From contig JAFXGY010000031.1 in the NCBI GenBank assembly GCA_017536625.1, positions 1 to 64,000 of the forward strand: a stretch of DNA of 64,000 bases, written 5' to 3'. How positions within the stretch are numbered: position 1 is the first letter of the stretch; every line of letters starts with the position of its first letter. The position numbers were made by a program, and so were the translations under genes. The notes under the pieces were generated by a model. It saw only the letters and a program-made list of their open reading frames with translations, searched no databases and had not been told where the DNA came from. Below are positions 46,001 to 52,939 of this stretch, one piece after another. The stretch is from Oscillospiraceae bacterium. GTDB taxonomy: Bacteria; Bacillota; Clostridia; Oscillospirales; Ruminococcaceae.

Positions 46001-46768
46001 ATGGAAAATAAAATTAAAATACTTATTTCGGACGATGATAAAGATTTTTGCAAATCCTGTGAAAAGGCACTTTCCTCCTTCGGTTTTGAATCAACTTTTA
46101 TCGGAAAAAATGGAAACGAACTTCTTGAAAATATTACAATCTATAAACCCAAAATAGTACTTGCCAATGCATTCATGCCCGGTATGGATCTTATAAGCGC
46201 TGCAGCTTCCTGTTCGGAAAAATTCGGAGAAAGCTCCCCTCTTTTCCTTGCCCTTATTCCTTCCGAAAACGCACTTTTGGAAAAAGAACTTCTTTCCAGC
46301 GGCATTGCATATTGTTTTATCAAACCTTTTGATTATTCAATGTTTGCCGAAAGGATAAAAAGCCTTTGTCTTACTTTCGGCTGCGGAAGCACTTCTTCCG
46401 AATCAAAACTTTCTTCAGGTCTTGAAATAGTCATTACCGATATAATTCATCAGATAGGCGTTCCTGCCCATATTAAAGGTTATCATTACCTTCGGGAAGC
46501 TATTATTATGGCGGTAAATGATATTGAAATAATGAATTCCGTTACAAAATGCCTCTATCCTTCCGTCGCGAAAAAGTACGGCACCACTTCTTCGAGGGTT
46601 GAACGTGCCATAAGGCATGCAATCGAAGTTGCGTGGGACCGTGGCGATGTTGACGTGCTCAATTCCTACTTCGGCTACACCATCCACAGCGGAAAAGGCA
46701 AACCCACCAATTCGGAATTTATCGCACTTATCGCAGACAAATTAAGGGTAAATATGAAGACGGCGTAA
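46001..46768 (+). CDS. spo0A: Spo0A, master regulator of sporulation, with atypical receiver
   Basis: A 255-residue response regulator. The C-terminal DNA-binding domain is fully conserved ('[14 protein letters not shown]', '[20 protein letters not shown]'), so identity is certain. The receiver is degenerate: the acidic pair D11-D12 and K108 (in 'FIKPF') are kept, but the phosphoacceptor position, Asp56 in Bacillus, is Asn56 ('VLANAFMP'), and the conserved Thr/Ser after beta-4 appears to be Ala ('LALIPS'). This predicts that normal phosphorelay activation does not work here. The 3' end is duplicated at 50801-50901. GGCGG is a weak ribosome site. Confidence 0.95.
   Translation: MENKIKILISDDDKDFCKSCEKALSSFGFESTFIGKNGNELLENITIYKPKIVLANAFMPGMDLISAAASCSEKFGESSPLFLALIPSENALLEKELLSSGIAYCFIKPFDYSMFAERIKSLCLTFGCGSTSSESKLSSGLEIVITDIIHQIGVPAHIKGYHYLREAIIMAVNDIEIMNSVTKCLYPSVAKKYGTTSSRVERAIRHAIEVAWDRGDVDVLNSYFGYTIHSGKGKPTNSEFIALIADKLRVNMKTA
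46643..46743 (+). repeat. Spo0A 3'-end direct repeat, left copy (attL-like)
   Basis: This ~100-bp segment within spo0A is repeated in the same orientation at 50801-50901. The first 32 bp (46643-46674) are identical in both copies, then matches fall to about 85 percent. It would be the left attachment site if the intervening DNA is an integrated element. Confidence 0.85.
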
Positions 46769-46830
46769 AAACCGCATTTTTCAGCATGAGCATCAGCTTT
46801 TTTGCAGTTGGATTTTTCGGTTTTTCAATA

Positions 46831-46938
46831 CTATGAACACAAAAATTTATCGGCTTTTCGGCGATTTCAATCCTATATATTTTTTTGTTAAGCCTATGAA
46901 TACTCTCGGTTTATCGGGTTCAAAAATCCTATAAAACG
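46831..46938 (+). repeat. Short repeats between spo0A and the recombinase, possible arm-type sites
   Basis: Variants of C-C-T-A-T-R-A-A-Y-A-C occur at 46831, 46872, 46893 and 46929. The 11-mer TCAATCCTATA (46867-46877) recurs at 50743-50753, and the 11-mer TTTATCGGGTT (46910-46920) occurs inverted at 50781-50791. Repeats just inside both att-like copies are what a tyrosine recombinase element would show. Confidence 0.55.
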
Positions 46939-46951
46939 GGGGTATTTTTTT

Positions 46952-47455
46952 ATGAAAAAGAACGTGTATTTAAAGGACTTCGACTATTATATCGATGAGT
47001 ATATGTATAATTGCCGAAGCAGAAAACTCAGACCGAAAACAATGATGAGCTACGAACAGACCCTTCGGTTGTTTGAACGTTGGTGTCTTGAAGAAGAAAA
47101 AATCGCCGAACCCGGACAAGTCGTGGAATCCACCATACGCCATTATATTTGCAGCTTGCAGGAACGAGGTAAATATACCTTCTATTCCCTTGAAAACAAC
47201 AAAATCACTTATAACCCTTCACGACGCAGAGATTTTTCCGAAAGCGTGAGCACAACAACAATAAACAATTATATCCGTAACCTTAAAGCCTTTTATACGT
47301 GGTATTCAGACGCAACCGCATCCCGTAATCCTACCGAAAAAATACGTCAATTACGTAATAAGCGCAAAGCACGTGAATATCTGGATGATGCCGAAGTTGA
47401 AAGCTTCTGAAGATTTTTGACAAAAGTTATTATTCAGAGCACCGAGATTATCTTT
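46952..47455 (+). pseudogene. Tyrosine recombinase (integrase), frameshifted and lacking the catalytic domain
   Basis: Residues 1-152 (46952-47410) are a SAM-like core-binding domain of an XerC/phage-integrase type recombinase ('RPKTMMSYEQTLRLFERWC', 'NNYIRNLKAFYTWY'). The frame stops in 'DDAEVESF', but the next frame continues the family sequence as 'LLKIFDKSYYSEHRDY' to about 47455, so one base (probably a C near 47405) has been lost. The catalytic R-H-R-Y domain is missing altogether because the DNA changes to the convergent Clp N-domain gene. It is therefore inactive. The position beside the spo0A repeat suggests it once drove that integration. Confidence 0.75.
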
Positions 47456-47905
47456 TGGAAGATAGTCCGCAGAAAGAGGCATTGTTGAAACTTCTCTGAA
47501 AAGTTCGTTAAGGTCACAGCCTAAGGCGGAAAGATATTTTACAGCACTGCATTCCGGGTCACAAAAAATTGCGGAAATGATGGTTCCCACATCCGCAAGG
47601 GAAAAATTACGTTTTGCTTTTGCAAGAGAATTTTCCAGAACTTTTCGGCAAAGTGGAGAAAAATCCGCCGGTGAAAGATTTGCCTTTGTTCCTCTTCCAA
47701 TGTTTTCCAAAAGTTTGCCCATAACTTTTTCACAATCTATCCTGCTTTTGGCAATGCTTTTGATCTCGCTTCCTCCGCCTTCTCTCAAAATTCCCCAGAG
47801 AAGATGTTCCGTTCCAACAAAAGAATGTCCCAGAAGCGAAGCTTCCCCCATGGCGGCATTAATTGAAGAATTTGCTTTAGGAGTAAAACCGGAAAATTTA
47901 AACAT
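47351..47905 (-). CDS. Clp N-terminal-domain protein, probably a truncated ClpC-like gene
   Basis: The first ~150 residues form two Clp_N repeats, the substrate/adaptor-binding domain of ClpA/ClpC ('FVGTEHLLWGILREGGG', 'SLADVGTIISAIF', 'CDLNELFREV'). No AAA+ domain follows. The last ~30 residues are encoded by DNA antisense to the recombinase remnant, so the natural 3' end seems to be lost at about 47440-47460. It may be a broken clpC or a stand-alone Clp_N protein with a replaced tail. GAGG precedes the ATG. Confidence 0.65.
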   Translation of the reverse strand: MFKFSGFTPKANSSINAAMGEASLLGHSFVGTEHLLWGILREGGGSEIKSIAKSRIDCEKVMGKLLENIGRGTKANLSPADFSPLCRKVLENSLAKAKRNFSLADVGTIISAIFCDPECSAVKYLSALGCDLNELFREVSTMPLSADYLPKDNLGALNNNFCQKSSEAFNFGIIQIFTCFALIT

Positions 47906-48104
47906 CTTGAACCTCGCTTTTCATATAACTTACACATTTTAATATTGTCGGTTAAATTTCGGTTATTCAAAAAGGGAAAATTTACATAACAATAAAGAAA
48001 TTATTTTGAAGTTTTTTATAAATAATTGAAACTCTTTATGTTTTTAGTGACAAATTTAGATTTTAGTGTTAACATTAGGTATAAACGTTTTTTTGAGGTT
48101 TGAA

Positions 48105-49448
48105 ATGTTCAGAAAAATTTATAAAAAACTGACCTATTCCCAATTTCTTGCGCTTGGCTTTATAGTTGTAATTCTTTCAGGAACTTTTTTGCTTTGTCTT
48201 CCGGTTTCGTCAAAAACCGGAAACTGGACAGACCCTTTGACTGCGCTTTTCACCGCAACAAGTTCCACATGCGTAACCGGTCTTGCAGTAAAGGACACAT
48301 ATCTTTATTGGTCGCGCTTCGGTCAAATTGTTCTTCTTTCCCTGATACAAATCGGCGGACTTGGATTTATGTCTATTTTCACCATTTTTTCGGTTTTTTT
48401 GAAGAAAAAAATTTCTCTCGGAGAAAGAAAAATCCTTGTTCAGATTTCCGGAAACATGAGATATCACGGCGTTGTTTCCATGATGAAAAAAATTATTTTT
48501 GGAACTTTTCTTATCGAAGGATTGGGCGCGCTTGTCCTTTCTTTTCGGTTTTGCCGCGAAATGCCCTTCGGAGAAGGACTTTTTTATTCTGTTTTCCATT
48601 CGGTTTCCGCTTTTTGCAATGCAGGTTTTGACCTTATGAGCCAATTCAGTTCCGAAACTTCTTTTTCATCATATTCCGGCGATTGGCTTGTTAACCTTAC
48701 TCTTATGTCTCTGATTATAACCGGTGGAATAGGTTTTCTTGTTTGGGACGATTTTGAAAAACACCGTTTTAATTTCAGAAACTATTGTCTTCACAGCAAA
48801 CTTGCTGTTCTATCGAGCGCAATTCTTCTCTCATTCGGTTTTGTTTTTTTCCTCGTTTCAGAATGGAACGCTTCTTTTTCTGAAATGTCCGTTCCGGAAA
48901 AAATTCTTGCGGCAATGTTCCAATCCACAACAACAAGAACCGCGGGTTTTTGCACCGTTCCGCAAAACGAGCTCAGCGAAGCAGGGAAGCTTTTTACTTC
49001 CGTTTTTATGTTCATCGGCGGAAGCCCTGCTTCGACCGCCGGCGGAGTTAAAACAACTACCATTCTTGTTGTAATACTTAGCTCCATCGCTTCCGCAAGA
49101 AACATTAAAAATGTCACTATTTTTAAAAAACGCATTGCCGAAAACGTTGTTCATCAAGCAACTTCCATCTCCACAATTTATCTTTGCGCCATTATCCTTT
49201 CCTGTGCAATAATGACAATTATTGAACCTTTTTCTCTTTCCGATATGCTTTATGAAACCGTTTCCGCTGTCGGAACAGTGGGGCTTTCCGTTGGAATAAC
49301 GGCGGAACTTACCGTTTTTTCAAAATTGCTTTTGATTTTGCTTATGTTCTTCGGAAGAATCGGCGGGCTTTCGCTTGTTCTTGTTCTTGCGGAAAAACAA
49401 ACGCCCATTTTTACGGAACGCCCTGTTGAAAATATTTTGATTGGTTAA
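48105..49448 (+). CDS. ktrB: Potassium transporter KtrB (TrkH family)
   Basis: A 447-residue membrane protein with four M1-P-M2 units, the translocating subunit of the Na-dependent KtrAB potassium uptake system. The selectivity-filter glycines are in 'STCVTGL', 'AFCNAGFD', 'TRTAGFCT' and 'VGTVGLSVG'. The start at 48105 has GAGG six bases upstream; an upstream ATG at 48066 has none. It is followed 12 bp later by ktrA. The 199-bp A/T-rich region upstream shows no c-di-AMP (ydaO) riboswitch. Confidence 0.93.
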   Translation: MFRKIYKKLTYSQFLALGFIVVILSGTFLLCLPVSSKTGNWTDPLTALFTATSSTCVTGLAVKDTYLYWSRFGQIVLLSLIQIGGLGFMSIFTIFSVFLKKKISLGERKILVQISGNMRYHGVVSMMKKIIFGTFLIEGLGALVLSFRFCREMPFGEGLFYSVFHSVSAFCNAGFDLMSQFSSETSFSSYSGDWLVNLTLMSLIITGGIGFLVWDDFEKHRFNFRNYCLHSKLAVLSSAILLSFGFVFFLVSEWNASFSEMSVPEKILAAMFQSTTTRTAGFCTVPQNELSEAGKLFTSVFMFIGGSPASTAGGVKTTTILVVILSSIASARNIKNVTIFKKRIAENVVHQATSISTIYLCAIILSCAIMTIIEPFSLSDMLYETVSAVGTVGLSVGITAELTVFSKLLLILLMFFGRIGGLSLVLVLAEKQTPIFTERPVENILIG

Positions 49449-49460
49449 GGAGAAAATAAA

Positions 49461-50120
49461 ATGAAATCTATTCTTGTTCTCGGTCTTGGAAGATTTGGAA
49501 GACATCTTGCCCACAAACTTCAACAACTTGGAAACGAAGTTATGGTAATTGATAAGGACGAAGCGCTTGTTGAAAAATATTCCAACACTTTTACCGATGC
49601 GCAGATTGGCGATTGCACCGATGAAGCGGTTATCCGTTCCCTTGGGGTAAACCAGTTTGATGTTTGTTTCGTTACAATCTGTGATGATTTTCAGTCTTCC
49701 CTTGTTACCACTTCCCTTGTTAAAAAAATGGGTGCACGCCACGTTGTTGCAAAAGCAAAAAGGGATATCCAGGCGGAATTTCTTAAGAAAATCGGCGCGA
49801 ACGAAGTTATTTATCCGGAAAGGGAAATTGCGGAAAGCGTTGCGATGCGTTATAATTCTGACAACATTTTCGATTATATTGAACTTACAAGCGAATATTC
49901 GATTTATGAAATTCCTATTCTTCCGGAATGGGCAGGAAAAAATATTCTTGAACTCAATATCCGGAAAGAATACCGCATAACCATCATCGCAATTAAGCAC
50001 AAGGAACATCTTCAGCCCATGCCGGGACCGGATTATGAATTCCGAAAATCTGACCACGTTGTTGTGCTTGGAAAAAGCGACGATATCTTTCGCATTGCCG
50101 GAAAAGCAATTAAATCATAA
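49461..50120 (+). CDS. ktrA: Potassium uptake regulatory subunit KtrA (TrkA family)
   Basis: A 219-residue cytoplasmic RCK protein that forms an octameric gating ring on KtrB. The N-terminal Rossmann domain has 'GLGRFGRHLA' and the acidic 'VIDKDE' for nucleotide binding; a TrkA_C domain (about 135-219) would bind c-di-AMP or cations. AAGGAG precedes the ATG. It forms a two-gene operon with ktrB. Confidence 0.95.
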   Translation: MKSILVLGLGRFGRHLAHKLQQLGNEVMVIDKDEALVEKYSNTFTDAQIGDCTDEAVIRSLGVNQFDVCFVTICDDFQSSLVTTSLVKKMGARHVVAKAKRDIQAEFLKKIGANEVIYPEREIAESVAMRYNSDNIFDYIELTSEYSIYEIPILPEWAGKNILELNIRKEYRITIIAIKHKEHLQPMPGPDYEFRKSDHVVVLGKSDDIFRIAGKAIKS

Positions 50121-50240
50121 CCACCGGCTGAGCCGGTGGTTTGCACAAGCCCTTCAAGGGCATGATACGGCGGCGTCTTAAGACGCGTCGAAAGGTTAAC
50201 AGCTGCATCAACATTTTCAGGCCGCCGCTAAAGCGGCCTG
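50120..50240. repeat. Cluster of short palindromes, possible IS200/IS605-type end remnant
   Basis: Four near-perfect palindromes follow in 120 bp: 50120-50140 (10-bp arms, ACCACCGGCT), 50149-50161, 50173-50186 (GCGTCTTAAGACGC) and 50218-50240. The first two resemble the sub-terminal hairpins of IS200/IS605-family elements and related non-coding PATE repeats. No transposase gene is present here. From 50121 to 51018 the DNA otherwise holds one doubtful small frame, two terminator-like hairpins and the spo0A fragment. Confidence 0.5.
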
Positions 50241-50245
50241 TTTTT
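50218..50245 (+). terminator. Intrinsic terminator downstream of ktrA
   Basis: An 8-bp perfect stem (50218-50225 with 50233-50240, CAGGCCGC) is followed by a five-T run. Confidence 0.75.
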
Positions 50246-50342
50246 ATGCCTAAGAATTCTTGCTACCCGTAAACGGGTCAATATATTCTTTGAAAGATAT
50301 TTGATCATACATAATATCTTCCTGCAACTGGTTCCTTATGTA

Positions 50343-50477
50343 ATGAATCTTAAAGATGAAAAAGGTAATCAGAAGAAATGGCCATCAATCAGGAAAAGTA
50401 TTATAAACGACGGAGCGATTATAAACAATATCCGAACAAATAAAACACGCTTTTGCGTTGTTCATAAACCTGCGTGA
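50343..50477 (+). CDS. Doubtful 44-residue open frame, possibly a gene remnant
   Basis: The frame starts 'MNLKDEKGNQ' and ends 'CVVHKPA'. It stays open upstream to about 50244 without another start, as if it were the end of an older gene. There is no good ribosome site and no family I recognise. It lies within the decayed region after ktrA. Confidence 0.2.
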   Translation: MNLKDEKGNQKKWPSIRKSIINDGAIINNIRTNKTRFCVVHKPA

Positions 50478-50670
50478 CAATTTATATGGTATTTAATAAT
50501 GCATACCCCGTAATTTGTCACTGACCGATTTTTGAAATCGGAATTTCCTGAAAATCCCGGACAAAATCTGCTCTCAAAACCGCAAATTATATCGTCTGTT
50601 TTTCGGTCAGTATGGAAGATGAGCACCTAACATAACAATATAAAAATACGTGTTCGAGTTCGGTTTTAAG

Positions 50671-50715
50671 TGCCCGCTCCCCTTTTTTCTTCGAAAAGGC
50701 TCGCGGGCATTTTTT
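50671..50715 (+). terminator. Terminator-like hairpin
   Basis: A 7-bp outer stem (50671-50677 with 50703-50709, TGCCCGC) encloses a second stem of 6 bp and is followed by a six-T run. No gene clearly feeds it. Confidence 0.6.
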
Positions 50716-50748
50716 GCAATTTTCTCTATGTGGTATAATAATATCAAT

Positions 50749-50783
50749 CCTATAAACACGAGAATATCAAGGCTATGAACAAC
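50749..50783 (+). repeat. Short repeats beside the right spo0A copy, possible arm-type sites
   Basis: Two variants of C-C-T-A-T-R-A-A-Y-A-C lie at 50749-50759 and 50772-50782, 20-50 bp left of the spo0A fragment. They match those at 46831-46938. Confidence 0.5.
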
Positions 50784-50800
50784 CCGATAAATTTATTTGC

Positions 50801-50941
50801 GGCGATGTTGACGTGCTCAATTCCTACTTCGGATACACCATCCACAGCGTTAAAGGCAAACCCACCAACAGTGAATTTATCGCCCTTATCGCTGACAAAC
50901 TTCAATTACAATCTAAGTCTGCAGAAACTGTAAACTTCTGA
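50801..50941 (+). pseudogene. Spo0A 3'-end fragment (right copy, attR-like)
   Basis: This piece encodes 46 residues homologous to the Spo0A C-terminus ('[16 protein letters not shown]', '[17 protein letters not shown]') and ends with a different tail (QLQSKSAETVNF). The first 32 bp are identical to 46643-46674. It has no start codon or promoter of its own that would give a useful protein. It is best read as the displaced original 3' end of spo0A, or as a leftover of a duplication. Confidence 0.85.
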
Positions 50942-50958
50942 ATCTGTGGTTTGCAAAA

Positions 50959-50987
50959 TTGACAATTCTCCAGGTGAATGATATAAT
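50959..50987 (+). promoter_or_regulatory. Consensus sigma-A promoter
   Basis: TTGACA (50959-50964) and TATAAT (50982-50987) are both perfect and 17 bp apart, 31 bp before the next start codon. Confidence 0.88.
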
Positions 50988-51018
50988 TACCATATTATCT
51001 GATCAGGAGGTTACCGTT

Positions 51019-51354
51019 ATGGAAAAGAACTATTTCTATGTTCGTTACAGCAGGCAAAACTTTGAGTACTATGCCGGCCACGGTATGCAAAAAACTTATG
51101 AAGCCCCCGAGACTTTTGTCCCCTTGTCAGAAGCTGATTTTGGAGATTTTCTTTACTTCAAGGGCTATATCCGTAACGAGCAAGGTGCTGTAACCGGATG
51201 CCTGTTCAAGGGATACGGAGAACCAACAATCCACGAAGTCTATCCGGGAAAGGTCTATTCAATTCTTTCCAGCACCACTGCCGTAGACGACGACGGTTGC
51301 CCGGAGGAAGTGAGCATTTGGCATTATGTTGAAATAATTCCTTGTTCAGAGTAA
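51019..51354 (+). CDS. Hypothetical protein, small soluble
   Basis: A 111-residue protein I do not recognise. It is soluble, acidic and rich in aromatic residues (begins MEKNYFYVRYS, with 'GYIRNEQGAV' and 'KGYGEPTIHEVYPG' in the middle), and is predicted to be mostly beta strand. AGGAGG at 51004-51009 precedes the ATG, and the promoter is a perfect consensus, so it should be well expressed. It uses more CTG, GCC and GGC codons than neighbours and lies right outside the spo0A fragment, so acquisition by transfer is possible. Confidence 0.7.
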   Translation: MEKNYFYVRYSRQNFEYYAGHGMQKTYEAPETFVPLSEADFGDFLYFKGYIRNEQGAVTGCLFKGYGEPTIHEVYPGKVYSILSSTTAVDDDGCPEEVSIWHYVEIIPCSE

Positions 51355-51389
51355 CGCCGCCAAGTTAGATTTTATCGCACTTAATAATA

Positions 51390-51424
51390 AAAAGGAGCAA
51401 AACTTTCTGGTTTTGCTCCTTTTT
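51390..51424. terminator. Intrinsic terminator after the hypothetical gene
   Basis: A 14-bp perfect stem (51390-51403 with 51410-51423) has A and T runs on both sides, and could also end mntP on minus. Confidence 0.88.
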
Positions 51425-51474
51425 GCATGTAAAGTGATTTAATTTTACATCCAATTTTCGGCTTATTTATGCGC

Positions 51475-52035
51475 TTAACCACCGAAGAAAAGATGTTCGA
51501 TAAGTATCTTCGTCCCAAGTGCCATAAGCACAGCACCGCCGAAAAATTCCGCTTTTGATTTATATTTTGCACCAAAAACGCTTCCGATTTTGATTCCTGC
51601 CGCAGAAAAAAGGAAAGTGGTAACACCGATAATGCTTACCGCAAGGATAATATCGACTTTCAGAAACGCAAAGGTTATTCCTACGGCAAGAGCATCTATG
51701 CTCGTTGCTACTGCGAGCACAAGCATCGCTTGGAATGCGAATGAGGAATCTGCGCTTTCTTCGTTTTCTCTCGATTCCTTTATCATATTGAATCCGATAA
51801 TTCCGAGAAGAATAAAAGCAACCCAATGATCTATGCTCGTTATATACTGCTCAAAAGTTGATCCTAGAAGAAATCCTATCAGGGGCATTAATGCCTGAAA
51901 TCCGCCGAACCATAATCCCGCGGAAATCATATGTTTTGATTTTATTTTTCCGACCGAAAGCCCTTTGCAGATGGAAACCGCAAAAGCATCCATCGAAAGG
52001 CTTATTCCGATCAAAATAAGTTCGATTACAGACAA
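51475..52035 (-). CDS. mntP: Manganese efflux pump MntP
   Basis: A 186-residue protein with six membrane segments in two repeated halves. The conserved acidic motifs '[16 protein letters not shown]' and '[12 protein letters not shown]' are those of the MntP (YebN, DUF204) manganese exporters. The start is TTG with GGAGG upstream. No yybP-ykoY manganese riboswitch is present; only 36 bp separate it from the upstream phosphoesterase gene, so the two may share a transcript. Confidence 0.93.
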   Translation of the reverse strand: MSVIELILIGISLSMDAFAVSICKGLSVGKIKSKHMISAGLWFGGFQALMPLIGFLLGSTFEQYITSIDHWVAFILLGIIGFNMIKESRENEESADSSFAFQAMLVLAVATSIDALAVGITFAFLKVDIILAVSIIGVTTFLFSAAGIKIGSVFGAKYKSKAEFFGGAVLMALGTKILIEHLFFGG

Positions 52036-52071
52036 TATTTATTCCTCCAGTTTGGCTTTTATCCGGGATAA

Positions 52072-52752
52072 TCAGATTTCCTTTCCGGTTTCCGCATCAA
52101 TTATATTTTCATAAAGCGCATAATAGAACGGCGGAATTTTTCTTTCGATATGGAAACATCCAAAAAACCATTTTTTGAATTTGCAGGAAAGAGAAACTTC
52201 ATTGAGGAAAGCATGGAGATTGTTGAAGCAGTTGCTTTCCATTTCAAGGAAGCCGCGCATTTTGAATCCAACGTCATAGGTTACGATATAATCGACGCTG
52301 TGCTCATTCTTTTCAAGCATTTCTCTTGCGTGCTCACACTCTTCTTCAGAAGGAAGTCTTGAAAAATCCGGACATTCGCGAAAATCCATAACATCAAGTT
52401 CTTCGTCATCTCCGCCGCCGAAAGCAAAAATTTTCTTACCTTCAATTTCATAAATTTCTCCGCGGATGAGCTGATAGATATTATCTGAAATTTTTCTTGC
52501 TATACCTCCGGCAAATTCAACCTTAGGGAATTTATTGAGCAGCTCAAAATTTTCGTGAGCACCCTCGACAAAAAGAACCATATATTTTCTTTTCGAAAGC
52601 CATCGGATATTGCTCAGCTCCTCTTTGGATTCGTTCCAGACAAATCCGAAGTCACCGCAGATTATAAGGGTATCCCCTTTTTTGATTTTCTTTGCGGACT
52701 GAGTTTTGAATCTTGAAATTTCTCCGTGGGTATCGCCGGTAAAATAAATCAT
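52072..52752 (-). CDS. Calcineurin-like metallophosphoesterase, variant motifs
   Basis: A 226-residue protein with the calcineurin-like fold: 'FTGDTHG' (D-x-H) at the start, 'ICGDFGF' near 32 and a C-terminal 'FGCFH' in place of G-H-x-H. The third motif, usually G-N-H-D, is 'GAHENF' near residue 66, so the metal-ligating Asn is Ala and the Asp is Glu. 'VTYDVG' replaces the usual T-H-x-P. This resembles a phage/prophage-associated clostridial family and may have altered metal use or reduced activity. The substrate is unknown. Confidence 0.75.
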   Translation of the reverse strand: MIYFTGDTHGEISRFKTQSAKKIKKGDTLIICGDFGFVWNESKEELSNIRWLSKRKYMVLFVEGAHENFELLNKFPKVEFAGGIARKISDNIYQLIRGEIYEIEGKKIFAFGGGDDEELDVMDFRECPDFSRLPSEEECEHAREMLEKNEHSVDYIVTYDVGFKMRGFLEMESNCFNNLHAFLNEVSLSCKFKKWFFGCFHIERKIPPFYYALYENIIDAETGKEI

Positions 52753-52939
52753 ATTTTTCCTCCGGAATATTAAAATAGCCGGTCAAAAATTAACAAAGTA
52801 TTAATTTTAGTTTAAACCGGAATAAATTTAAAAAATAAGCTATTCCATTATATAATAAATCCTGCTATAATATCAATATAATAAATGGAAAATCAATTTA
52901 AGTTGTATGTTGATTTTTTATATGATTTCGGAGGAAATT

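Larger units (their letters stand above)
46675..50832. mobile_element. Candidate decayed integrative element in the 3' end of spo0A
   Basis: The region between the two spo0A 3'-end copies (4158 bp from one identical core to the other) holds a frameshifted tyrosine recombinase next to the left copy, a Clp N-domain gene, ktrB-ktrA and palindrome-rich DNA. Direct repeats at both ends, an adjacent recombinase and shared short repeats inside both ends fit an element that integrates in spo0A and restores its reading frame. The ktr genes could be cargo or resident genes. Ancient segmental duplication is the alternative. Confidence 0.55.

Noticed and set aside
47906..48104. A c-di-AMP (ydaO/yuaA) riboswitch before ktrB.
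   Set aside because: The region is short and very A/T-rich and lacks the G-rich conserved core of that riboswitch.
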